Source: Lewinellaceae bacterium
GTDB lineage: Bacteria; Bacteroidota; Bacteroidia; Chitinophagales; Saprospiraceae
Direction: 5' to 3'
Assembly (NCBI GenBank): GCA_020636215.1
Contig: JACJYG010000004.1
Location: 1,116,001-1,180,000 of the forward strand
DNA: 64,000 nucleotides
Shown here: positions 50,876 to 61,308 of the stretch, piece by piece
Layout: every line of letters starts with the position of its first letter
Position numbering within the stretch: the first letter of the stretch is position 1
The notes under the pieces: model-generated
What the model was told of the DNA's origin: nothing
The model's input: only the letters and a program-made list of their open reading frames with translations
Databases searched by the model: none
Translations under genes and position numbers: made by a program

Positions 50876-50925
50876 GTCACGGGGTGGCTTGCCTTGATTT
50901 TGCTACAGATCAGCCACCCCGTGAC
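50876..50925 (+). terminator. Long hairpin after the DsrE gene
   Basis: GTCACGGGGTGGCT (50876-50889) pairs perfectly with AGCCACCCCGTGAC (50912-50925), loop 22 bases. No T run. Confidence 0.5.
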
Positions 50926-51080
50926 TTATCCGGGGCCACGTGCATGCTCAATATGAGCAATTGCTGCCAATTGTCAAATAGCGGCCAGACATGCCTAATT
51001 ATCAACAATTTAACAAACTAAAAACGCAAAAAAACGATTGTATGATTAAAGAAAAGTGTTTCTAAATAAAAAAGCGTGCT

Positions 51081-51614
51081 ATGAAAACCAGAAAAATAAT
51101 CTTCCCGATCTTTATACTCCTGTCCTTTACGGCTGCAACGGCCTTTGGAAACAACTGCTGCCCGCCAACCGGCGCAGGCAGCAACGGCCCCGAACCGCCG
51201 GCAAGGATTCAACCCATTCAGACTTTAATGCCTGCTTCTGTTGCCTCTCTTGGCGGAGCGCCAGATGCCATCATCCTGGCCTCAGATTTCAACAACGGTT
51301 ATCTCCATCCTGCCGAGATGATCATCGGCCGGGTAGCCGGCGTTTGGGTTACCGGCAGTTATAACTACTACCAGATCCGTATCCGCGGCGCCGTGGGGCC
51401 TCCGCTGTTGGTGATCGACAACATGCCTTTCTACAACTACGATGATGCAGCCCTAAACGACCTGCTGTGGACGATCCCACCGGCCGACATCGACCGGATC
51501 GAGGTCATCAAAAACATAGCCGGCGCCGCCATATACGGCAGCCAGGCCGGCAATGGCGTGATCCGCATCGTTACGCGCAGGGGGTGGGATGAAACAACAG
51601 AAGGCGAGGAATAA
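51081..51614 (+). CDS. Stand-alone TonB-receptor plug-domain protein
   Basis: 177 residues, ATG 51081, signal peptide MKTRKIIFPIFILLSFTAATAFG. The body is a SusC-type plug: MIIGRVAGVWVTGSYNYYQI, RIRGAVGPPLLVIDNMPFYN, LLWTIPPADIDRIEVIKNIA, GAAIYGSQAGNGVIRIVTRR. It stops exactly where the barrel would begin. Such orphan plugs occur repeatedly in Bacteroidota; they may plug or bind another receptor or serve as soluble periplasmic binding modules. Not obviously truncated, as a proper terminator follows 50 bases after the stop. Confidence 0.8.
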   Translation: MKTRKIIFPIFILLSFTAATAFGNNCCPPTGAGSNGPEPPARIQPIQTLMPASVASLGGAPDAIILASDFNNGYLHPAEMIIGRVAGVWVTGSYNYYQIRIRGAVGPPLLVIDNMPFYNYDDAALNDLLWTIPPADIDRIEVIKNIAGAAIYGSQAGNGVIRIVTRRGWDETTEGEE

Positions 51615-51661
51615 AGAAAATATCCCCGCCGACGAGTTTACCTCCATGTTGAAGAGAAAAG

Positions 51662-51690
51662 AAAAGCCGCAGAATTGCGGCTTTTTTTTA
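51662..51690 (+). terminator. Rho-independent terminator after the plug protein
   Basis: AAAAGCCGCA (51662-51671), GAAT, TGCGGCTTTT (51676-51685), then more T. Confidence 0.88.
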
Positions 51691-51799
51691 TATTGGTTGT
51701 TGTCGCTTCGCACCTGCTCTCAATTTTTTCCAAAAAAAAACGGTTTCCCACTAACCATTTTTTCAAACCCACCGATAGTATAGATAAAAGCGAAAACCA

Positions 51800-52366
51800 A
51801 TGCCATACGGACCAGATAGTACAGACGATGAGTTGCGCCGCGGTTGCCTGAAGGGCGACCGCCGGGCGCAACAAGCCCTGTACCAACGGTACTTTGGCAA
51901 GCTATTGGGCATACCCATGCGGTATACCGGCAGCCGAACCGAAGCAACCGCCCTGCTCAACCAGGCCTTTTTCCAGGCCTTCAAAAGCCTGGACAACTGG
52001 AAAGAAACGGGCAGCTTTGCCGGCTGGCTATCCACGATCACCTTCCGGGTGACGATGGACCACCTTCGAATGGAGCAACGGCACCGCGAGCGCTACAGCC
52101 TGGCAACTGCCGAAGCTGAACCGGTTTTTAACCAGGCCGAAAGTAAACTACAAGCCGAAGATATATTCCGCTACGTCCAGCAACTGCCCGCCCATCTGCG
52201 GGATGTTTTCAGCCTGTATGTCATCGACGGGTACAAACACGAAGAGATCGCTGCGCTTATCGGAATTACCATCAGCACCAGCAAATGGCGGCTTTCCAAA
52301 GCCCGAGAGCTGTTGCAGGCAGCATTGGAACCACATTATAAAAACAACAAAGGCCAATCTGCATGA
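51800..52366 (+). CDS. ECF-type RNA polymerase sigma factor
   Basis: 188 residues, ATG 51800. Region 2 is LKGDRRAQQALYQRYFGKLL to FKSLDNWKETGSFAGWLSTITFRVTMDHLR, with core-binding and -10 recognition; region 4 is LPAHLRDVFSLYVIDGYKHEEIAALIGITISTSKWRLSKARELL with the -35 helix-turn-helix. No region 1 or 3. It directs transcription of a small regulon. The next gene starts inside its stop codon (ATGA, 52363-52366), so translation is coupled to the putative anti-sigma factor. Confidence 0.92.
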   Translation: MPYGPDSTDDELRRGCLKGDRRAQQALYQRYFGKLLGIPMRYTGSRTEATALLNQAFFQAFKSLDNWKETGSFAGWLSTITFRVTMDHLRMEQRHRERYSLATAEAEPVFNQAESKLQAEDIFRYVQQLPAHLRDVFSLYVIDGYKHEEIAALIGITISTSKWRLSKARELLQAALEPHYKNNKGQSA

Positions 52367-52983
52367 GTCATACTGCCAAAAACTGGGAAGCGGATTTCCG
52401 AAAAGTGGTCGAAACGCATGAGTTCGACTACGACCCTCAAGCCTGGGCTGCCATGGAAGGCCTGCTCGACGGGGCCGGTGCTGCCGCCGGAACCTCCAAC
52501 AAAGCTGCGGGCCTGGCAGGAGCGGCATGGAAGTGGCTGTTCCTTTTATTGGTGGGCGCCGCCGGCCTGCTATTGTGGTGGTTTTTGCCACCAGAAAGAA
52601 CAGCGCCGCCGGCAGTCCAAACAGAAGCGCCTGCACCACCGGCAAATCCCCAAAACAGGCCTTCAGTCCCCAATGAACAGGAAGCGCTGCCGCCACCAAT
52701 GGACGTGAATGCTTCACCCAGAGCCAAGATACTTCCCCGGCAGGAGCAAAGAACCCCAATACCGCTGCCAACTGCCCCGGAGGAGGCGCCCTCTGCGCCT
52801 TCCCCGGCAGAAGTCATACCAAACCGTTTTTTGGAACCACTGCCAGTACTGCCTAACGGGCCCATCCCGGCCCTGGCTCCGCAGGACACTTCGCTACCGG
52901 AATTAAATCTGAAGCCACCTGAATCCACCAGGCCGCGGCGCAACCGCAAAACGCTTTATCCTGATGTAATCAAAAAATACTAA
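52363..52983 (+). CDS. Putative anti-sigma factor, single-pass membrane protein
   Basis: 206 residues, overlapping the sigma gene by four bases. The cytoplasmic N-terminus (WEADFRKVVETHEFDYDPQA, then WAAMEGLLDG) is a short motif common at the start of such partners in Saprospiraceae-like genomes. One transmembrane helix at about residues 55-75 (WKWLFLLLVGAAGLLLWWFL) is followed by a Pro/Ala/Glu-rich extended periplasmic part ending KTLYPDVIKKY. There is no recognised zinc-binding anti-sigma domain, so the role rests on gene order and topology. It may sense an envelope signal and hold the sigma factor. Confidence 0.7.
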   Translation: MSHTAKNWEADFRKVVETHEFDYDPQAWAAMEGLLDGAGAAAGTSNKAAGLAGAAWKWLFLLLVGAAGLLLWWFLPPERTAPPAVQTEAPAPPANPQNRPSVPNEQEALPPPMDVNASPRAKILPRQEQRTPIPLPTAPEEAPSAPSPAEVIPNRFLEPLPVLPNGPIPALAPQDTSLPELNLKPPESTRPRRNRKTLYPDVIKKY

Positions 52984-52989
52984 CGAGTT

Positions 52990-53715
52990 ATGAAAACTAT
53001 TTTATGTTCATGGCTGGCAGCATGCCTGCTAGTGCTACCTCATTGCCTGAAAGCACAGGAGGCCTCCCCCGGCAACCGCTGGGCGGCAGGCATCGGTTTC
53101 GGCTATACCTACTGGGAAGGCATAGCCCGAGATCAGTACGAAGGGAAGGAAGTCACCTGTATTCCCACCGAAACAAACCTGGAATACCGCCTGTTCCGCT
53201 GGCTTTCCCTGACCGCTAATTTTTCCTACGGCCAGTTTCGGTCAGGGCGCCTTCAGATCATCAGCACCGCCGAGGATATTCGAGACCGCTATCCTTTTCA
53301 CTTTTCTTACCGGTTACAGCTGGCGACTGCTTCCATTGGCCCAAAGGTGCAATTCCGTATCGGCCAGGGCGATCTGGAAGCAGAACTCCGCCTGGGCATG
53401 TCCCGACAATGGCTTCACCAGGAAAGCTACGGGCCGGGGCAGCGACGATATGCCATAGCCTACAAAGGCCTCAACGATGAATATCTCGCCATGCGTGCGG
53501 GCTATACCTACTGGCCGCAGGAGCGCTTCGGGATCTCAGTAGGCGTGGAAATCGCAGAAGTGCTCGGAGGGGGTGGGAACAGCCCCCTACATGAACCTCG
53601 AACCCCACTTCCGGAAGCATTTGCCACTGAGCCGGGGGTATCCTTCGGAATGCAGGCCGGAGGGAGTTATGCGGGTATGAACACCTTGTGGGCTGGATTT
53701 CGCTATCGTTTCTAA
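52990..53715 (+). CDS. Outer-membrane beta-barrel protein (sigma operon)
   Basis: 241 residues, ATG 52990, signal peptide MKTILCSWLAACLLVLPHCLKAQ. Strands: AAGIGFGYTYWEGIA, FRWLSLTANFSYGQFRSGRLQII, FSYRLQLATASIGPKVQFRIG, LEAELRLGMSRQW, LAMRAGYTYWPQERFGISVGVEIAEVL, ending NTLWAGFRYRF with terminal Phe. Six bases after the anti-sigma gene, so part of that operon; possibly a target or signal source of the sigma system. Ligand unknown. Confidence 0.75.
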   Translation: MKTILCSWLAACLLVLPHCLKAQEASPGNRWAAGIGFGYTYWEGIARDQYEGKEVTCIPTETNLEYRLFRWLSLTANFSYGQFRSGRLQIISTAEDIRDRYPFHFSYRLQLATASIGPKVQFRIGQGDLEAELRLGMSRQWLHQESYGPGQRRYAIAYKGLNDEYLAMRAGYTYWPQERFGISVGVEIAEVLGGGGNSPLHEPRTPLPEAFATEPGVSFGMQAGGSYAGMNTLWAGFRYRF

Positions 53716-53729
53716 AAAAATATAGAGCT

Positions 53730-54416
53730 ATGAAATTTATCATGATCTTTTTTTCCGTCATTTTATTTACCCTGCTGGCTGCCCTGCCTTTACAAAGTCA
53801 AGGATTCCAGTTTGGGATAGGCAGCGGCCTGATTATCCATTCGCAGCCCGAAGAAAGCCGGTTCGGCGCTGGCCTGCGAGGGCTCTGCTGGGCAAATTGG
53901 CCGCTTACTCCCCGCAGCCGCATACAATTCTCCGCCGGCTACCGCCGCCTGGCAGGGTTTCAACGGTTGAATATCGAAACCCAGGAGATCACAAGTTCCA
54001 ACGAAGTGCGGCGCACCACTGTCAGCACCTCATTGACAGCCTTGCACCACGTTGAAGGAGAACTAGCCTGGCTATTCCAGCCAAAACCCGAAAGCCGCTG
54101 GACTTACGAATTCGGCGGCTACTACGCCTACCTGGTAGGCTGGCAGGGATCGCACTACGGCCTTGCCGCCATCACGGAATCCGATGGCAGGGCCTACGGC
54201 GAGGAGATCACTACTGAATTGGATATTGCAAAGGAACTGCGGCCATACGATTTTGGCCTTCGACTGGGGGTGTCCTACCGCCTGCTCGACGGGCTGTCGG
54301 CACAGCTCAGCCTTCACAAGGGGCTGCCGGACCTCGTAAGTGGAAACCTTTTTACGGACGCGTCACAGGACCACCTTACAGGCATTTCTCTTGGGTTTTA
54401 CGCCCGTTTGTTTTAA
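53730..54416 (+). CDS. Second outer-membrane beta-barrel protein (sigma operon)
   Basis: 228 residues from ATG 53730 (MKFIMIFFSVILFTLLAALPLQSQ, signal peptide). Strands include FQFGIGSGLIIHSQ, RIQFSAGYRRLAGFQ, LHHVEGELAWLFQP, WTYEFGGYYAYLVGWQ, PYDFGLRLGVSYRLLDGLSAQLSLH and a final GISLGFYARLF with terminal Phe. It lies 14 bases downstream of the previous barrel and shows a similar length and end, so the pair may have arisen by duplication. A terminator follows, making it the last gene of the sigma operon. Confidence 0.75.
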   Translation: MKFIMIFFSVILFTLLAALPLQSQGFQFGIGSGLIIHSQPEESRFGAGLRGLCWANWPLTPRSRIQFSAGYRRLAGFQRLNIETQEITSSNEVRRTTVSTSLTALHHVEGELAWLFQPKPESRWTYEFGGYYAYLVGWQGSHYGLAAITESDGRAYGEEITTELDIAKELRPYDFGLRLGVSYRLLDGLSAQLSLHKGLPDLVSGNLFTDASQDHLTGISLGFYARLF

Positions 54417-54437
54417 GAGCCACCGACTTATTGACAA

Positions 54438-54471
54438 GCCGCTGAACCGGAATGGGACAGCGGCCTTTTTT
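54438..54471 (+). terminator. Terminator at the end of the sigma operon
   Basis: GCCGCTG (54438-54444) pairs with CAGCGGC (54458-54464), followed by TTTTTT. Confidence 0.78.
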
Positions 54472-54675
54472 GTGGAGGGAATAACAAGGCCGGCTCACCG
54501 GCTTCCCAGCAACTGCTCCACCCCGACTTCAATACCAAAAGGCGCGATCACTACTTTTCATCCACAAGGCATATCTGCCGCAGCTTATATTGCCCTTTGG
54601 CAGGTTGCGGATACTCCGTTTTTTGTAAAATACCTGAATTGTTTTCTGATATTTCTGATCCAGGAAATAAAAAAA

Positions 54676-55197
54676 TCAGGCTGCCTGCGCCCCACTCCCA
54701 AACGCCTTACTCCAGCCATACCGCACCACGAGCAGTAACGCGATGAATATGAGGATGACCTGATAGAACGGCAGGTAGGAAAACACGATAATGCGCGTGC
54801 GGTCGATGAACCACATGATGATGAAGGTGGCGGTGATGACCGTCACCAACCCGCCTAGTTTATCAAAGCCAGGGATATAGTCCAGGTTTACGTTCCGGCG
54901 GATAATGAGCAGGGTGATCACCATAGATACTACCGGCAACACCTGAGCGAAAACATCAGCGTCCATAATACTACCCCGCTGAAAGAGGAACTGGTAAACA
55001 CTGACGGTGATGGCAAAGATACCCGGTACACAGATGAAGTAGATGAGGGTGGAATACAGATACTTCCAGGGGGACATGTGCCCTTCTCCTTTGGCTAGTA
55101 TCCCCGCCAGAAAGGCCATAACGGGAATGATGGCAAAATAAAAAAGTAGGTAGGCAGGGTGTTCCGCCAATTGTTCGAAGAGTTCCTTGAGTGTCAT
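54676..55197 (-). CDS. Small integral membrane protein of unknown function
   Basis: 173 residues, ATG 55197. Four to five hydrophobic segments: LLFYFAIIPVMAFLAGIL, YLYSTLIYFICVPGIFAITV, VLPVVSMVITLLII, LVTVITATFIIMWFID and YQVILIFIALLLVVRYG. Between segments 3 and 4 is NVNLDYIPGFDKLGG. No conserved catalytic motif. I do not recognise a function. Divergent from the gene at 55278, with about 80 bases between. Confidence 0.75.
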   Translation of the reverse strand: MTLKELFEQLAEHPAYLLFYFAIIPVMAFLAGILAKGEGHMSPWKYLYSTLIYFICVPGIFAITVSVYQFLFQRGSIMDADVFAQVLPVVSMVITLLIIRRNVNLDYIPGFDKLGGLVTVITATFIIMWFIDRTRIIVFSYLPFYQVILIFIALLLVVRYGWSKAFGSGAQAA

Positions 55198-55277
55198 ATG
55201 GGTGTATTTATTTCCCCAAATATGCCGGAATTCTTCGTAATTTTATAACATTCCCTGAATCCTTTAACGCGCCTTCT

Positions 55278-55970
55278 ATGCGAACAGTCCGGTTTTTTGT
55301 TTTCCTCTTCCTGGCGGCTTCCGGGCAGCTATCTGCCCAGGATGCGCCCCGCTATCCAATGCTCGCTGTGAAAATCTCGCCGCTATCCATGGTTGACCCG
55401 CTGAGCAGCACCTTCGCCCCCAGCCTGACGTACCGTTTTCACCCTGCCTGGGCCGTCCATCTGGAATACGGCTTTCAATCGCTCCTCCTCCAGGACTCCA
55501 ATGACAGCAAACGCCGCCTTAACCCGCACTACTGGGAGTTCCGCCCGGAGATACAGTATTACCCCGCTTTTGCTGAAGACATAGGCGCCTATATTGCACT
55601 GGAAGGCTTTACCTCCCAAATGGACTACGAGCGGCGCAATGACATCATCCAACTGAATAACGGTGATGATTTACGTTATGACCTGGCACAGGTGGAGCGC
55701 AATGCCAGCGGAATAATACTGAAGGGAGGAGCGACGCTCCTTTTCGACAAGGGGTTTATCCTGGAGCTTTTTGCCGGGATGGGGTATCGTCACCGTTTCA
55801 TCCGGGTTTATGATCTGGTCAATCCTACCATTGATACCTTTTTCAGGGACAGACGATTTTTCCCGCCCGCCGACACCCGGCCCGGTACGAAGCACACGCT
55901 GCAGATTTCCCTGGGTTTCCGATTGGGGTGGGTGCTGGCCTGGGGCAAGCAGCCTACAGTCGGGGGATAA
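55278..55970 (+). CDS. Outer-membrane beta-barrel protein (DUF3575-like)
   Basis: 230 residues from ATG 55278 (MRTVRFFVFLFLAASGQLSAQ, signal peptide); the open frame further upstream overlaps the divergent gene. Features resemble DUF3575: MLAVKISPLSMVDPLSSTFA, SLTYRFHPAWAVHLEYGFQS, PHYWEFRPEIQYYPA, IGAYIALEGFTSQMDYE, FILELFAGMGYRHRF and a final LQISLGFRLGWVLAWG. This is a small porin-like barrel. It converges on sucB/odhB with 5 bases between stops, so no separate terminator is possible. Confidence 0.75.
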   Translation: MRTVRFFVFLFLAASGQLSAQDAPRYPMLAVKISPLSMVDPLSSTFAPSLTYRFHPAWAVHLEYGFQSLLLQDSNDSKRRLNPHYWEFRPEIQYYPAFAEDIGAYIALEGFTSQMDYERRNDIIQLNNGDDLRYDLAQVERNASGIILKGGATLLFDKGFILELFAGMGYRHRFIRVYDLVNPTIDTFFRDRRFFPPADTRPGTKHTLQISLGFRLGWVLAWGKQPTVGG

Positions 55971-55975
55971 ACGTC

Positions 55976-57256
55976 CTACAAGTCCATCAGCATCGCCACT
56001 GGGTCTTCCAGCAGTTCTTTTACCTTAACCAGGAAGGTTACCGACGTGCTGCCGTCGATGACGCGGTGATCATACGACAGTGCAAGGTACATCATGGGAC
56101 GGATCTTCACTTCCCCATTCACCACCATAGGCCGTTCCTTGATGGCGTGCATGCCTAAGATAGCCGATTGCGGTTCGTTGAGGATGGGTGTGCTCATCAG
56201 GGAGCCGAAGACGCCACCGTTGGTGATGGTAAAGGTGCCGCCCTGCATTTCTTCCAGGGTGAGGTTGCCGTTGCGGGCCTTCTCTGCCAGTTCGGCGATC
56301 TTGTATTCGATCTCGGCGAAATTGAGGGATTCTACATTATGCACCGGGGGCACCACCAGGCCATTGGGGGTAGAAATAGCGATTGAGATATCGGCATAAT
56401 CGTGGTAAACGATTTCCTCCCCGTCGATGCTGGCGTTGACGTCCGGCATTTCCATCAACACCTTGGCGCAGGCCTTGGCGAAGAGAGACATAAAGCCGAG
56501 TTTAATGCCATACTTTTTGACGAAGCGGTCCTGATATTGCTTGCGCAGATTCATCACTTCGGTGAGGTCCACCTCGTTAAAGGTGGTCAGCATAGCCGTC
56601 TCGTTCTTGGCGCTCACCAGGCGTTTAGCGATAGTGCGGCGCATGCGGCTCATCTTCTTGCGGTTGGTTTCTCGACTGAAGCTGGCGGAGGGAGTAATGG
56701 GCGCCTGTTTCGGTGTTTCTGCTTTTTTTGCTTCCGGTTGTGGCGCCGGCTGGGCCGGCTCCGATTTTTTGGCTTCCGCGGCCTTCATCGCGTCTTCTTT
56801 AGTGATGCGGCCTTCCCGTCCCGTGCCTTTGATTTCATCACCCGGCACCCCACTTTCTTTCATGATCTTAGCGGCGGCCGGCGAAGGATGCCCGGCAGCA
56901 TAACTGGAGGAGCTTTCCGCTTTGGCGTCGGCGGCAGCCGGCGCAGCTTTTTCCGTTTTGGGCTCTTCTTTTTGGGAGGCAGTCTTCTCAGGGGCGCCGT
57001 TTCCGCTGTCTTTGGTGACGCTGGTATCAATGCGGGCCACCAGGGCCCCGATTTCGAGGTCATCCCCTTCTGCTGCAACGTGGATTAGTTTGCCGGCTGC
57101 TTCCGCCGGAAATTCCAGCGTAGCTTTATCGGATTCGAACTCGCAGATGGGATCATCGAGGTCAACGTAATCGCCATCTTTTTTTAGCCATTGGGAAAGG
57201 GTCACTTCCGCGATCGACTCCCCTATGGTAGGGACTTTCATTTCTACTACGCTCAT
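55976..57256 (-). CDS. sucB: 2-oxoglutarate dehydrogenase E2 (dihydrolipoyl succinyltransferase)
   Basis: 426 residues, ATG 57256 ([20 protein letters not shown]). Lipoyl domain with [13 protein letters not shown] (lipoyl Lys about residue 44), an Ala/Pro/Lys-rich linker, the E1/E3-binding domain [26 protein letters not shown], a second linker, and the catalytic domain with [10 protein letters not shown] (HxxxDG) near the C-terminus. It transfers the succinyl group to CoA in the TCA cycle. The E1 gene (sucA) is not in the window. Tandem 14-bp repeats lie just upstream of the start. Confidence 0.94.
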   Translation of the reverse strand: MSVVEMKVPTIGESIAEVTLSQWLKKDGDYVDLDDPICEFESDKATLEFPAEAAGKLIHVAAEGDDLEIGALVARIDTSVTKDSGNGAPEKTASQKEEPKTEKAAPAAADAKAESSSSYAAGHPSPAAAKIMKESGVPGDEIKGTGREGRITKEDAMKAAEAKKSEPAQPAPQPEAKKAETPKQAPITPSASFSRETNRKKMSRMRRTIAKRLVSAKNETAMLTTFNEVDLTEVMNLRKQYQDRFVKKYGIKLGFMSLFAKACAKVLMEMPDVNASIDGEEIVYHDYADISIAISTPNGLVVPPVHNVESLNFAEIEYKIAELAEKARNGNLTLEEMQGGTFTITNGGVFGSLMSTPILNEPQSAILGMHAIKERPMVVNGEVKIRPMMYLALSYDHRVIDGSTSVTFLVKVKELLEDPVAMLMDL

Positions 57257-57612
57257 ATCGTGTGGGTGGATGATTGTATATTGTTATCTTGCAATATTGA
57301 TCTTGCTATATTGTTGGCTTGATTTGTGCCTGGGAAAGTGGCCCGGCTTTTCGGGCCCATCCCGGTCCGCAATATTCCGGGAAATAGCGAAATTAAACAA
57401 ACAAAGCCCATTTTTTTTGGCCCGGACTAAACCTCTACGACTCTTGTAGCCCATGGTTTTGATACTGGTAAGAAAACAGCGAGTAAGGTGGTTTGGTTCG
57501 GGTTCCTTGTTTCATGGGGAACCTTAGTAAGCCCGAAACCTGCAACCTCAAACCCTGCAACCTGCAACCTGTAACCTGTAACCTGTAACCTGTAACCCTC
57601 TAACCCTCCAAC
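57257..57612. other. Intergenic gap upstream of sucB with heptamer repeat
   Basis: Apart from the 14-bp repeats, 57537-57610 is a heptamer array (CCTGCAA, then CCTGTAA, about nine units). It begins 3 bases beyond the stop of the minus-strand gene that ends at 57613. Nothing else recognisable. Confidence 0.8.
57274..57313 (-). promoter_or_regulatory. Direct 14-bp repeats upstream of sucB
   Basis: ATCTTGCAATATTG (57286-57299) and ATCTTGCTATATTG (57300-57313) are adjacent copies with 13 of 14 matches, preceded by a partial copy (TGTATATTGTT, 57274-57284). They lie 20-57 bases upstream of the sucB ATG on the minus strand. Iterated binding sites for a regulator are a fair guess. Confidence 0.45.
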
Positions 57613-58587
57613 CTACTCCGGCCGGTAATTAAAACGGAGGATGGTGCCCGGGCCGTCTTTTCCTTCATTTGAGATGTACAAGGTGCCAATGGGGTCAAAA
57701 CAAAGGCCCTCGGGTTGAGGGTAAAGTTTTTTACTGAGTTTTTCTATATGCATTATCCGGCCGTCGGGATGCAATACGATGAGCATTTTTCCTACAGAAG
57801 AAGTGACATAGATATCCCCGGTAATGGGGTGGATAGCGATGGCCGAGGGACTGAATCCGAAACTTTCCTTGGGGTCAAAAAATTCTACGATTTTTTCCAA
57901 TTTTCGGATATTGGGGTCAGTGGCGAGATAATTGTTCACCGAATCGAGGCTAATGAAGTAAACCGGCTCTTCGGAAAGCATTTTGTCTTCCAATCCGAAT
58001 GCGTAGATCCCTTTTTTCCGCTTATAGTTTTTCTCATGTCCAGCTTTGGCTTTGCAGGCCAGCAGCAGCCGGTTGTTGGCGCGGTCGTATGCAAGGCCTT
58101 CCACATCGTTATCCGAATCCAGAAAAAAATTGTATTTCTCCACGGCCTGATCCGGTTCCCCCCCTCTTTTCACTTCGTAAAGGGTGCCGGAGCTCTTGAC
58201 GACGTATACGATTGAGCCCACCACTTCAATACCCTCGTAATCCCCATCTTTCCAGAATTCGTACTCCTTTTCAACTTCGCCGGTATAGCGGTTGATGACA
58301 AAGATCACACCATCCTCATCCTGCACGGCCAGCAGGTGGTCGCCATCGTCACTGATGCCAAGGCCGGAGATTTCCCGCAGGGCGTCCGGCATTTCCATAG
58401 TTTGCTCGGGTGTCAGTAAATCATAGGGGAAGTGATAACCATCTACAATAGTAATGCTTTGAGGCCCATCAGCCGTCGAAGAAGCGCTGCCGGTACAACC
58501 TGCCAGGCTAATTAGAAGAAACAAAAATGCGGTCATGTTCAGAATAGTTTTTTTCAAACTGCCAATGATCTTAAACGTGTGGGGCAT
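57613..58587 (-). CDS. SdiA-regulated-domain lipoprotein
   Basis: 324 residues from ATG 58587; ATG 58536 (MTAFLFLLISLAGC) is a shorter alternative. Either way the lipobox LAGC fixes lipidation. Residues about 65-320 show the SdiA-regulated (COG3204) propeller: LREISGLGISDDGDHLLAVQ, GEVEKEYEFWKDGDYEGIEV, YVVKSSGTLYEVKRGG, NDVEGLAYDRANNRLLLACK, FSPSAIAIHPITGDIYVTSS and PQPEGLCFDPIGTLYISNEG. It is a beta-propeller anchored to a membrane; ligand unknown. Despite the family name there is no evidence for quorum sensing here. A heptamer array follows directly after its stop. Confidence 0.8.
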   Translation of the reverse strand: MPHTFKIIGSLKKTILNMTAFLFLLISLAGCTGSASSTADGPQSITIVDGYHFPYDLLTPEQTMEMPDALREISGLGISDDGDHLLAVQDEDGVIFVINRYTGEVEKEYEFWKDGDYEGIEVVGSIVYVVKSSGTLYEVKRGGEPDQAVEKYNFFLDSDNDVEGLAYDRANNRLLLACKAKAGHEKNYKRKKGIYAFGLEDKMLSEEPVYFISLDSVNNYLATDPNIRKLEKIVEFFDPKESFGFSPSAIAIHPITGDIYVTSSVGKMLIVLHPDGRIMHIEKLSKKLYPQPEGLCFDPIGTLYISNEGKDGPGTILRFNYRPE

Positions 58588-58610
58588 GAATATCGTATTA
58601 TTTAATATCT

Positions 58611-58648
58611 AAAAACCTTTGAGGTTCTGATAACCTCAAAGGTTTTTT
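58611..58648. terminator. Bidirectional terminator beside gyrB
   Basis: AAAAACCTTTGAGGTT (58611-58626), CTGAT, AACCTCAAAGGTTTTT (58632-58647). The A run and the T run make it work on both strands; it ends gyrB on the minus strand. Confidence 0.85.
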
Positions 58649-58737
58649 AAAATCAACTCAGATGAAGGCGCGCGCCTTTGGCTGAAATTGGACATGCTAT
58701 ACTACCAGGGCATTCCAGAGGCCAGAGCTCCATTTCC

Positions 58738-60741
<2,004 letters not shown>

Positions 60742-60855
60742 CTAATTCAGTATTTAAAAAGTAAAAAACACCTGAAAAACCTGCTGGTTTAAGCAATTTG
60801 TTGATAATGATGGCCCGGAAAATTGACTACCTTTAGGCCCGGAAAAAGTGCGTGC

Positions 60856-61287
60856 ATGAAAGAAATGACCATCAACAACCCCGGGGAACTGCCCCTTGCC
60901 GTACAAGCACTGTTGGACTATGCCGGCGGGCGAAAGAAAATGGCTTTCACCGGTGAGATCGGAGCGGGTAAGACTACCTTTATTCAGGCATTTTGCCGAA
61001 GCCTGGGGGTCGCCGAAGCCGAAGTCGTCAGCCCCACTTTTGCGCTCATCAATGAGTATGAATATACCACCGAGGAGGGTAAAGCCCGCCCCATCTACCA
61101 TATGGACCTGTACCGGCTGGAAGACATAGAGGAAGCCCTGCACATCGGCATTGAAGATTACCTCTACAACGACGACTATTGCCTGATTGAATGGCCAGAG
61201 TTGATCGAAGCGCTGCTGCCGGAAGACACGGTCCGAATAAAACTGCAAATTATCGGCGATTCAAGCCGAAAAATCCTATTTTTGTAA
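60856..61287 (+). CDS. tsaE: tRNA threonylcarbamoyladenosine biosynthesis ATPase
   Basis: 143 residues from ATG 60856 (MKEMTINNPGELPLAVQALL). Walker A FTGEIGAGKTTFIQAFCRSL, followed by VVSPTFALINEY, the Walker B-like region HMDLYRLEDIEEA and CLIEWPE. All TsaE motifs are present. It drives the TsaB-TsaD complex that makes t6A37 on ANN-decoding tRNAs. Transcribed divergently from gyrB, 141 bases away; ald follows 21 bases after the stop. Confidence 0.93.
   Translation: MKEMTINNPGELPLAVQALLDYAGGRKKMAFTGEIGAGKTTFIQAFCRSLGVAEAEVVSPTFALINEYEYTTEEGKARPIYHMDLYRLEDIEEALHIGIEDYLYNDDYCLIEWPELIEALLPEDTVRIKLQIIGDSSRKILFL
61277..61284 (+). promoter_or_regulatory. Bacteroidota -7 element inside the end of tsaE (TATTTTTG)
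   Basis: Perfect TANNTTTG match overlapping the last codons of tsaE, 24 bases before the ald ATG; likely an internal promoter for ald. Confidence 0.45.
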
Positions 61288-61308
61288 GCTATCGAAGGAA
61301 CGGCCGCT

